A stretch of DNA of 5,050 nt, taken from NCBI GenBank assembly GCA_025925185.1, contig JAICLV010000164.1, forward strand, positions 1 through 5,050, in the 5' to 3' direction. Of this stretch, positions 1-5,045 are shown piece after piece; within the stretch, counting starts at the first letter, position 1; every line of letters starts with the position of its first letter. A program made the translations under genes and the position numbers. The DNA is from Acidothermaceae bacterium (GTDB taxonomy: Bacteria; Actinomycetota; Actinomycetes; Acidothermales; Acidothermaceae). The notes below the pieces were generated by a model. It made no database searches and was not told the DNA's origin. It was given only the letters and a program-made list of their open reading frames with translations.

Positions 1-510
1 ATCGAGGATCTCGACGGGAAGATCGACAGGCTCGAAGACGAACTCTTCGACGCCGCAAGGGACCATGTTCGCGACGTGCAGCGCAAATCGTTCGCACTGC
101 GAAAGAACCTGTTGCTACTGCGGCGTTTCGTACTGCCGATGCGCGAGGTTGTGAACGGGTTGATGCGCCGCGACCTGAAGGTTGTCGACGAAGCGTTGAT
201 GCCGTACTACCAAGATGTCTACGACCACGTCTTGCGAGCGACCGAGTGGACGGAGTCGCTGCGCGACATGGTGAGCACCATCCTGGAGACCAACCTGACC
301 ATCCAGGGCAACCGCATGAACCTCATCATGAAGAAGGTCACCAGCTGGGCGGCCATCATCGCGGTTCCGACCGCCGTCACCGGCTTCTATGGCCAAAACC
401 TGCCCTACCCGGGGTTCGGCAAGGAGTGGGGATTCGCGCTGTCGAGCGCGATCATCGTCGTCGGCGGGGCGCTACTGTACTGGATCTTTCGCCGCAAGGA
501 CTGGCTCTAG
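1..510 (+). CDS. corA: CorA-family divalent metal transporter, C-terminal part (5' end outside window)
   Basis: The frame is open from base 1, so the start lies outside the window; 169 residues are visible, ending at TAG 508-510. The first ~115 residues are charged and helical (IEDLDGKIDRLEDEL onward), as in the long stalk helix and following helices of CorA. They include the family-type stretch LETNLTIQGNRMN before the first membrane segment. Two membrane helices follow (about 115-130 and 144-162), separated by the loop FYGQNLPYPGFG. The C-terminus is basic and ends RRKDWL, as usual in CorA. CorA proteins are homopentameric Mg2+ (sometimes Co2+/Ni2+/Zn2+) channels of the cytoplasmic membrane, in which the loop between the two helices is the selectivity filter, normally Gly-Met-Asn. 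Here it is Gly-Gln-Asn at 391-399. Family assignment is firm; the ion carried and the exact symbol are less certain. The gene converges on the minus-strand operon. Confidence 0.9.
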   Translation: MEDLDGKIDRLEDELFDAARDHVRDVQRKSFALRKNLLLLRRFVLPMREVVNGLMRRDLKVVDEALMPYYQDVYDHVLRATEWTESLRDMVSTILETNLTIQGNRMNLIMKKVTSWAAIIAVPTAVTGFYGQNLPYPGFGKEWGFALSSAIIVVGGALLYWIFRRKDWL

Positions 511-1334
511 CGCGGTTCGTCAGCTGTGACGAAGTCGATGAGTTCTTCGACCCTGCCGAGTAACGCGGGTTCGAGGTCGGCGTAGCTGTCGACCGCCGCA
601 AGGATCCTGCGCCACGCGGCCGCGATGTCGGCCGGTGTCTCGCGCGGCCAACCGAGCGCCGCGCAAACCCCCTCTTTCCACGGGGCGCCGCGATCGATCA
701 CCGGCCAGGCGTCGATGCCGAGAGCCTGCGGCCGAACCCCCTCCCACACATCGACGTAAGGGTGTCCGACGACAAGCACGTGCGGTGAACTAACACCAGC
801 TGCGATGCGCGCCTCCTTCGAGCCGGCGACGAGATGGTCGACGAGCACTCCGAGCCGGCGCCCGGCGCAGGGATTGAACTCGCGCGCGATTTCCGGCAGC
901 CGGTCGACCCCTTCGAGGTACTCGACGACCACGCCCTCGACGCGCAGATCGTCACCCCACACCCGCTCGACCAACTCGGCGTCGTGCTTTCCCTCGACGT
1001 AGATGCGGCTTTCCCGAGCGACTCGAGCGCGCAACCCGGGCACCGCGATCGAACCCGACGCGGTGCGGGTGCGGGCGCTTGGAGTCGCGGGCGTCGGTCT
1101 GACCAGCGTCACCCGCTGTCCTTCGAGCAAGAAACCGCCTGGGGTTAACGGAAAAGCCCGCACCTTGCCGAACCTGTCCTCAAGCCGGACGGCATCCTTC
1201 TCGCACTCGACGACAGCGCCGCAGAAGTCACCGGCTGCGTCTTCAACCACCAGGTCGCGGACCGCCTCGACAACGGGAATCTCGACGCGTCGCTTGACCG
1301 ATGCGGCCAACACGTCGTGCTCGTATCGGCTCAT
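507..1334 (-). CDS. DUF3097 family protein with Toprim-like core
   Basis: This 275-residue protein begins at ATG 1334 and ends with TAG at 509-507. I recognise it from the strongly conserved core RIYVEGKHDAELVERVWG (residues 110-127), VEGVVVEYLEGVD (132-144), LGVLVDHLVAGSKEARIA (161-178), HVLVVGHPYVDVW (185-197) and PWKEGVCAALGW (218-229), typical of the actinobacterial DUF3097 family. The pattern VEG-x3-E followed by a hydrophobic strand ending in Asp (D166) resembles the Toprim fold of primases, topoisomerases and OLD nucleases. A nucleic-acid role is only inference, and no experimental function is known to me. The N-terminal ~100 residues look like a small beta-rich domain (VTLVRPTPATP linker at 75-84). 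There is no signal peptide or membrane helix, so it should be cytosolic. The in-frame open stretch upstream to 2309 was rejected as start because it lies over the preceding gene. ATG 1334 overlaps that gene's TGA as ATGA, with only a weak AGGA about 12 bases upstream, so expression probably depends on translational coupling. Confidence 0.87.
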   Translation of the reverse strand: MSRYEHDVLAASVKRRVEIPVVEAVRDLVVEDAAGDFCGAVVECEKDAVRLEDRFGKVRAFPLTPGGFLLEGQRVTLVRPTPATPSARTRTASGSIAVPGLRARVARESRIYVEGKHDAELVERVWGDDLRVEGVVVEYLEGVDRLPEIAREFNPCAGRRLGVLVDHLVAGSKEARIAAGVSSPHVLVVGHPYVDVWEGVRPQALGIDAWPVIDRGAPWKEGVCAALGWPRETPADIAAAWRRILAAVDSYADLEPALLGRVEELIDFVTADEPR

Positions 1335-2101
1335 TTCTGCGTGACGTCCTGGAAGATGTTCACCGCGCGAGAGATGACAAGCGCGACGGTCACCAGCGAA
1401 ATCGCCGACTGCAGCAGGAACATCGCCTTCGCCCATCGCGACAGCGGCATCGTGTCGGTCGGGCTGAACGCGGTGGCGTTCGTGAACGACGTGTACAGGT
1501 AGTCGAAGAACGTCGGCTCCCAATCGGGCGACGCGATGTCGGGCTGCTGCATCTGGGGGAACAGCAAGTCGGGGTGCTTGCGCGTCGCGTGCGCTCGCGC
1601 CACCGGTCCACCGCGGTCGAATTGCCAGTACCACAGGCCGAATGCGATGACATTCGTCAGCCAGATAGCGACACCTTGCAACAACAGCCGCGGGGCGGAG
1701 TCGGCGGTTCCGCTGACGATCTCGTGCACCAGCAACCCCGCCGAGATGGCGGTGTCGGCGCTGATCAGGCCGATGAGCGCTAGCGCGCTGACATGCAAAC
1801 CTGTCGAGTGCTTCACGAATCGCGCCGGACTCGCGACGAAGAGGCCCAGCAAGATTGCGCCCTCGATGATGGGGACCACGTAATGCGGCTTGATCGCGAG
1901 GTGCGCCGGCAAGGACAACTGCAACCCGATCGCGATGACGACCGCTGCGCCCATCTGCCAGCGGTGCTCGCCGCGCGTGGGCCGCAGCCAAGCGGGGACC
2001 AACTCCTCCTCGAGATGCTGGGCTTTCTTGGCGTTCTCGAGCACCCGCCGCTCCAGCGCCGACAGATGCGACGGCTCCGACGGTGACTGCGGATCCGGCA
2101 T
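1331..2101 (-). CDS. Integral membrane protein with ion-channel-like C-terminus
   Basis: This 256-residue protein starts at ATG 2101, supported by GGAGGG six bases upstream. It has a charged cytosolic N-terminus (1-48, including ALERRVLENAKKAQHLEEEL, probably a helix or short coiled coil). Hydrophobic segments lie at about 49-70, 74-95, 102-128, 140-161 and 223-250. Between the last two is a polar loop (162-197) followed by FFDYLYTSFTNATAFSPTDTM (198-218). This loop plus the final helix has the layout of a two-helix K+-channel pore module: aromatic-rich pore helix, T-x-x-T, a filter position, D, P, then a basic residue and the inner helix ending SRAVN. The filter position reads TAFSPTD where K+ channels have TVGYGD, so K+ selectivity is not expected. 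I recognise it as a conserved actinobacterial-type membrane protein without an assigned function. It is the fourth gene of the operon, 23 bases after apbE, and its TGA overlaps the next gene's ATG. Confidence 0.75.
   Translation of the reverse strand: MPDPQSPSEPSHLSALERRVLENAKKAQHLEEELVPAWLRPTRGEHRWQMGAAVVIAIGLQLSLPAHLAIKPHYVVPIIEGAILLGLFVASPARFVKHSTGLHVSALALIGLISADTAISAGLLVHEIVSGTADSAPRLLLQGVAIWLTNVIAFGLWYWQFDRGGPVARAHATRKHPDLLFPQMQQPDIASPDWEPTFFDYLYTSFTNATAFSPTDTMPLSRWAKAMFLLQSAISLVTVALVISRAVNIFQDVTQK
1439..1501 (-). other. Pore-loop-like segment with non-canonical filter (TAFSPTD)
   Basis: These bases encode residues 201-221 of the membrane protein. Aligned by eye to two-helix K+ channels, the pore helix, the threonines, and the trailing D, P and basic residues are in register, but Val-Gly-Tyr-Gly is replaced by Ala-Phe-Ser-Pro-Thr. 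The alignment is my own reading and could be coincidental. Confidence 0.45.
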
Positions 2102-2107
2102 CGTCGT

Positions 2108-2113
2108 CCCTCC
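2108..2113 (-). promoter_or_regulatory. Ribosome binding site GGAGGG of the channel-like membrane protein
   Basis: On the minus strand GGAGGG precedes ATG 2101 by six bases. This settles the start within a frame that stays open as far as 2779 across the apbE gene. Confidence 0.8.
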
Positions 2114-2124
2114 GGTGCGACCGA

Positions 2125-2895
2125 TTACGTCTGTAGCGCGACAACGGAGGTGAAGCCGGACGTCGACCAGCCGGTGCCGTCGCGCGCGATCGCGAGCGCC
2201 TCGTAGTCGTCGAGCCCGACGAGCCAGTCGCGGGCGGCGTCGCCCATTGCCAGCCCAGCGGTAGCGTACGCGTCCGCGCGGGCGAGTTCCGGCCCAACGA
2301 CCGTGACACTCGCGAGTCGTGTCGCGGGGCGCCCGGTGAACGGGTTGAGCACGTGCAGTCCGCGCTCTGTCGTCCCGGATGTCGCGACCGCGCCGTCGCG
2401 CACCTCGACGACCGCGGCGAACGCGTCGCGTTGCAGCGGATGCGCGATCGCCACGCTCCAATCGCGGCCTGGCTCGGGACCGCCTCGCGCGCGCACGTCT
2501 CCGCCGCCGTTCACGCAGTGGTCGACGACGCCCGCCTCGACGAGCAAGTCGCTCGCGAGTTCGACCGCCCAGCCTTTCACCAAGCCGGTGGGGTCGACCC
2601 GGCCGGCGAAGGTGGGGCTGAAGTATCCCCGCGTCTCGCGGGCGACGTCCGAACAAAGGTTGAGCACCTGCCCGACCAGCGGGTCGCATTCGGCGAGGGT
2701 CAGCTCGCCGCTGTTGAGCCGGCTGATGTCGCTGTCGGGCCGGTAAGTGCTGAAGACCGCGTCCGCATGGTGGAGCCAATCGACGGCGGCTTTGATGGCG
2801 GCGCGCGCCCCTGACTCGCTCACGTCGTCCGCGCTGAGGTCGAAGCTGAACACCGTGCCCATGACCGACTCGGCGTGGCCGAAACGGCGTCGCAC
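2125..2895 (-). CDS. apbE: FAD:protein FMN transferase (ApbE family)
   Basis: ApbE enzymes move FMN from FAD to a threonine of a target protein as a phosphoester, using Mg2+. The 256-residue product shows the family landmarks in order: VMGTVFSFDL (11-20), FSTYRPDSDISRLN (48-61), the YFSPT region (91-95), DPTGLVKGWAVE (101-112, equivalent to the usual GG.aKG.A.D motif), CVNGGGDVRARG (127-138), ATSGTTERG (171-179), HVLNPFTGRPA (181-191) and the metal-site pattern ADAYATA (207-213, D208 and T212 as likely ligands). The length is at the short end of the family. There is no signal peptide or lipobox, although many ApbE proteins are exported. The start is GTG 2895, one base after the TAA of the FMN-binding protein gene; no earlier ATG or GTG is available in frame, and the next ATG (residue 12) would cut into the MGT motif. 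Ribosome binding is weak (AAGG about 12 bases upstream), suggesting coupling. The target is presumably the protein encoded immediately upstream. Confidence 0.93.
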   Translation of the reverse strand: MRRRFGHAESVMGTVFSFDLSADDVSESGARAAIKAAVDWLHHADAVFSTYRPDSDISRLNSGELTLAECDPLVGQVLNLCSDVARETRGYFSPTFAGRVDPTGLVKGWAVELASDLLVEAGVVDHCVNGGGDVRARGGPEPGRDWSVAIAHPLQRDAFAAVVEVRDGAVATSGTTERGLHVLNPFTGRPATRLASVTVVGPELARADAYATAGLAMGDAARDWLVGLDDYEALAIARDGTGWSTSGFTSVVALQT

Positions 2896-2896
2896 G

Positions 2897-3421
2897 TTAC
2901 GACTTCGCCTTGTCGAGCGCGGCCTGCACCGACTGCGCGTAAGCCTGTGTGGTGTACGTGGCGCCCGATACGACGTCGATGCTCGTGCCCTGCGCCTTCA
3001 ACACCTCTTGCCCTAGAACGGGGATCGAGTACTGGCTGATCTCGGCCGACTGCGGGTCGCCATTCGGGTAGTTCACCGCCTGGACCTTGAGAATCTTGCC
3101 CTTCTGGACGGTCACCTGAACCTGCACGAAGCCGAACGTGCGAAAGCCTTCGCTCACGCGCACGGAGCTGCCGGTGACGGTCTGCGGGCCGCTCGCCGCG
3201 TTCGTCCCGGACGACGTGGACGGTGTGGACGGCGTCGCCGTGGACGCCGCGGCGGAAGGCTGCGACGACGGCGACGGCTGGCCCGCCGTCGCGTCGTTCG
3301 ATGGGGTCGCGCCGGACAACGCCACCGGCCGATCGGTCGGTTTCGTGCCGGCGGTCTTGAAACTCAACAGGACGACGAGGCCAGCCACGGTGGCGACGAA
3401 CGCGAGAGTCACGCGGCGCAC
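2897..3421 (-). CDS. Membrane-anchored or secreted FMN-binding domain protein (flavinylation substrate)
   Basis: This 174-residue protein starts at GTG 3421, placed by AAAGGAGG seven bases upstream. Residues 1-3 are basic and 4-21 form one hydrophobic segment (TLAFVATVAGLVVLLSF), an uncleaved anchor or signal peptide; no lipobox cysteine is present. Residues ~25-82 are a low-complexity Ser/Thr/Pro/Ala linker. The folded part (~83-174) matches the FMN_bind domain: GFVQVQVTVQKGKILKVQAV (97-116), ISQYSIPVLGQEVLKAQ (128-144), then DVVSGATYTTQAYAQSVQAAL (149-169). In DVVSGAT, T155 is the expected FMN attachment site for ApbE, consistent with the flavinylation pattern D-x-x-S/T-G-A-T. The domain resembles those of NqrC/RnfG and of actinobacterial small redox carriers. 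The protein should sit outside the membrane and relay electrons. The gene lies 17 bases after the oxidoreductase gene and one base before apbE, the expected donor/carrier/maturase arrangement. Confidence 0.9.
   Translation of the reverse strand: MRRVTLAFVATVAGLVVLLSFKTAGTKPTDRPVALSGATPSNDATAGQPSPSSQPSAAASTATPSTPSTSSGTNAASGPQTVTGSSVRVSEGFRTFGFVQVQVTVQKGKILKVQAVNYPNGDPQSAEISQYSIPVLGQEVLKAQGTSIDVVSGATYTTQAYAQSVQAALDKAKS
2957..2968 (-). other. Flavinylation site SGAT (T155)
   Basis: These bases encode Ser-Gly-Ala-Thr, residues 152-155, of the FMN-binding protein, preceded by D149. This fits the ApbE recognition pattern, with T155 predicted to carry FMN through a phosphoester bond. Confidence 0.85.
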
Positions 3422-3428
3422 GAGAAGG

Positions 3429-3436
3429 CCTCCTTT
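3429..3436 (-). promoter_or_regulatory. Strong ribosome binding site AAAGGAGG of the FMN-binding protein
   Basis: The minus strand reads AAAGGAGG with seven bases before GTG 3421. It is the best Shine-Dalgarno sequence in the window, fits in the 17-base gap after the oxidoreductase stop, and decides the GTG start. It may give high output of the carrier protein relative to its neighbours. Confidence 0.85.
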
Positions 3437-3438
3437 TC

Positions 3439-4782
3439 TTAGAACTCGAAGGATTCGGTGTGGATATGTCGCCGCCCGACGCCGACCCGGCGTAGCGCCA
3501 TGGTGGCCGCCGAGACCATGCCGGGCGGTCCGCAGACGTAGACGTCGTGGCGCGCCACACCGGCGACGAGCGACTCCAGGCGGCGTCCGACGAACGGATC
3601 ATGGGGGGAGCCCGGTGGGCCGATCTGGTACACGACCCGGGCGCGGCGCCATTCCGCTATGAGGTGCAGCTCCTCGCGGAACACGACGTCCACCTCACTC
3701 GCCGCGCGATACAGCAGGGTGAGGTCGCCGGTGGCGGCAGGCATGGTCTCGAAGAGCGCGCGCAGCGGCGTGATCCCGATGCCGCCGGCGACCAGCAGCA
3801 CCTTGCGCCGCGTGCGCCGCGCCTCGGTCAACGCGCCGTACGGTCCTTCGGCGAACACCTTCGTGCCGGGCCGGACGTTGCGCAGCTGCCGTGAGTGGTC
3901 ACCCAGCGCCTTCACCGTGAAGCGCAGCAAACGGTCGGACGGCGGCGCCGACAGCGAGTACGGATGCGACTGCCACCATTGGTCGCGGCTCAAGAACCGC
4001 CATCGGAAGAACTGTCCGGGTTCGGTGCGCAGTTCGCGCAGGTGATGACCAGCGACGTGCACGGAGAAGACCCCGCCGCCTTCGGGCACGACCGCCGCCA
4101 CCGTCATGCGATGCCGCGTCGCGGCGCGAATCGGCACGATCACCCGCCACCACAACAAAGTCGCGGCCGCGCCGATGTAGAGGGCGCTCCAGAACGCGCG
4201 GGCTTTCAGGTTGGTCTGGAAGTCGGCGCCCGTGGCGAACGTGTGGCTGAACGACAGCGCCACCGCGAGGTAGGTGTAGAAGTGCAGGTAGTACCAGGTC
4301 TCGTAACGCATCCGGCGGCGCGCCGCCCGCGCCGAGACCACGCCGACGCCGACCAACAGCGCGAGCGCCACGGTGGCCATCATGACGTCGGGATAGCGCG
4401 TCAGTAGCTGGCCGGTTTGCGGCAGCAAGCCCTCGTGGGCGCCCACCGCGTAGCCCCAGATGGCAAGCAGCGTGTGGGCGACCGCAAGGCTGACCACGTA
4501 ACGACCGCCCATGCTGTGCCAGCGCGCCAGCCGGTCGGCCCCAAGCCTTCGCTCGAGCGCCGGCACACGGGCCATCAAGACGAGCAGGACGACGATCAGG
4601 TAGCCAGCCAGCAGGCCGGTGATCCGGCTCGCGTTGGTGAGCCAATCGCCGAACAGGTGGATCGGCGGGGTGTCGTGCCACCACAGGAGGAGGACCAGCA
4701 GCGCCCCCGCGACGATCGCGCTCAGCGCGACCGCCGGTGCCCGCACGACGACGGGCGTCGGCTGGCGCAGCGCGCTCGACAT
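3439..4782 (-). CDS. Ferric reductase/NADPH-oxidase-like transmembrane haem-flavin oxidoreductase
   Basis: This 447-residue protein starts at ATG 4782 (AAGGAG five bases upstream) and ends at TAA 3441-3439. The N-terminal half has six membrane helices (about 12-35, 50-72, 92-112, 131-150, 162-183, 197-215), as in the ferric-reductase-like transmembrane domain. Candidate haem ligands are H89 and H103 on helix 3 and H167 and H180 on helix 5. The spacings of 14 and 13 residues match the two-haem pattern of NOX and ferric reductases. The C-terminal half (~225-447) is a ferredoxin-NADP reductase-type module: GQFFRWRF (256-263) and HPYSLS (273-278) bind FAD; VAGGIGITPLRALFE (331-345), LLYRA (356-360) and YVCGPPGM (415-422) bind NAD(P)H; the end FEF gives the C-terminal aromatic residue usual in this fold. 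It should carry electrons from cytosolic NAD(P)H across the membrane. Being first in the operon with an FMN-carrier and ApbE, it is most likely that carrier's reductase. Direct Fe3+ or oxygen reduction are alternatives. Confidence 0.9.
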   Translation of the reverse strand: MSSALRQPTPVVVRAPAVALSAIVAGALLVLLLWWHDTPPIHLFGDWLTNASRITGLLAGYLIVVLLVLMARVPALERRLGADRLARWHSMGGRYVVSLAVAHTLLAIWGYAVGAHEGLLPQTGQLLTRYPDVMMATVALALLVGVGVVSARAARRRMRYETWYYLHFYTYLAVALSFSHTFATGADFQTNLKARAFWSALYIGAAATLLWWRVIVPIRAATRHRMTVAAVVPEGGGVFSVHVAGHHLRELRTEPGQFFRWRFLSRDQWWQSHPYSLSAPPSDRLLRFTVKALGDHSRQLRNVRPGTKVFAEGPYGALTEARRTRRKVLLVAGGIGITPLRALFETMPAATGDLTLLYRAASEVDVVFREELHLIAEWRRARVVYQIGPPGSPHDPFVGRRLESLVAGVARHDVYVCGPPGMVSAATMALRRVGVGRRHIHTESFEF

Positions 4783-4787
4783 GGTCG

Positions 4788-4793
4788 CTCCTT
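4788..4793 (-). promoter_or_regulatory. Ribosome binding site AAGGAG of the oxidoreductase
   Basis: On the minus strand AAGGAG precedes ATG 4782 by five bases. It favours this ATG over an in-frame GTG at 4896 that would add 38 residues unlike a membrane-protein start. Confidence 0.78.
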
Positions 4794-4796
4794 GGG

Positions 4797-4830
4797 GGTG
4801 CCAGGCTCTAACAGTCACACTGTCGGCACC
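4797..4830 (-). promoter_or_regulatory. Leader dyad next to the oxidoreductase ribosome binding site
   Basis: Outer arms GGTGCC (4797-4802) and GGCACC (4825-4830) are perfect complements. They enclose a second perfect dyad ACAGT-CAC-ACTGT (4811-4823, written on the plus strand). In the transcript the two could stack as a hairpin ending a few bases before AAGGAG. It could be an operator or a translation-control hairpin; the function is inferred. Confidence 0.45.
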
Positions 4831-4892
4831 TAAGCTGAGCATCGGCTGAAGGGTCCCTGGGTGCTCGCCCAGAGCCCACCCCCTGCAACTGA

Positions 4893-4926
4893 TCACGCTC
4901 AGGGGGCCGAGACTCCCTGAGCGTGG
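4893..4926. repeat. Long inverted repeat (13-bp stem, 6-base loop)
   Basis: CACGCTCAGGG (4894-4904) and CCCTGAGCGTG (4915-4925) are perfect 11-base complements. On the plus strand the stem extends inward by one G-U and one G-C pair, leaving loop CCGAGA, and outward by one U-G pair. No T-run follows on either strand, so it is not a canonical intrinsic terminator. A T-less actinobacterial terminator or a protein-binding palindrome are both possible. Confidence 0.65.
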
Positions 4927-4956
4927 CGTGCACGCCCAGCCCGGGGGGTCTACGCC

Positions 4957-4993
4957 TCGCTCGGGCCGGCGGTCGGCGTTTCGCTCGGGCCGG
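4957..4993. repeat. Two direct copies of a 13-bp GC-rich repeat
   Basis: TCGCTCGGGCCGG occurs at 4957-4969 and again at 4981-4993, exactly 24 bases apart. The sequence in between is not clearly repeated. No function can be assigned. Confidence 0.6.
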
Positions 4994-5028
4994 TTCCGAC
5001 GACGATCGCCACGACGTCCAAGGGCTTA

Positions 5029-5045
5029 TTGCAAATGAGTTGCAA
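5029..5045. promoter_or_regulatory. Fur-family operator, Nur-box-like
   Basis: TTGCAAATGAGTTGCAA is two TTGCAA half-sites separated by five bases. This matches the core reported for the nickel-responsive Fur-family repressor Nur of Streptomyces (tTGCaa-N5-ttGCAA). It sits in the only AT-rich patch of the region, at the right edge, about 250 bases from the oxidoreductase start, so it more likely controls a gene beyond the window. The site is seen directly; the regulator is inferred from the motif. Confidence 0.55.

Noticed and set aside
1335..2309. In-frame upstream extension of the DUF3097 gene (open on the minus strand to 2309)
   Set aside because: It runs out of phase across the membrane-protein gene, is Arg-rich and low in complexity, as GC-rich shadow frames are, and the DUF3097 family begins at the ATG at 1334.
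2102..2779. In-frame upstream extension of the membrane-protein gene to 2779
   Set aside because: It overlaps apbE in another frame with an Arg-rich shadow translation, and GGAGGG at 2108-2113 marks the real start.
2897..3421. Tat signal (RR at residues 2-3) on the FMN-binding protein, which would explain cytosolic flavinylation
   Set aside because: The residues after RR (VTL) do not fit the usual twin-arginine motif well and the arginines sit at the extreme N-terminus; a Sec-type anchor is simpler.
4815..4833. Possible iron-dependent DtxR/IdeR box (minus strand starting TTAGGT)
   Set aside because: Only the first half-site fits; about 10 of 19 positions agree with the consensus and the second half lacks CCTAA.
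4783..4896. GTG start at 4896 for the oxidoreductase
   Set aside because: The added 38 residues have no family-like features, begin inside the long hairpin, and a good ribosome binding site supports ATG 4782.
4893..4926. Intrinsic terminator
   Set aside because: The stem is strong but no T-run follows on either strand, so it is listed as an inverted repeat with open function.
4950..5045. A 31-codon minus-strand open frame with coding-like composition (ends GPSETPTAGPSEA)
   Set aside because: It is closed by an in-frame TAG just upstream (5048-5046), has no ribosome binding site, and its only starts are TTG inside the Nur-like box or a GTG at 5012. The repeat pattern comes from the 13-bp direct repeat.
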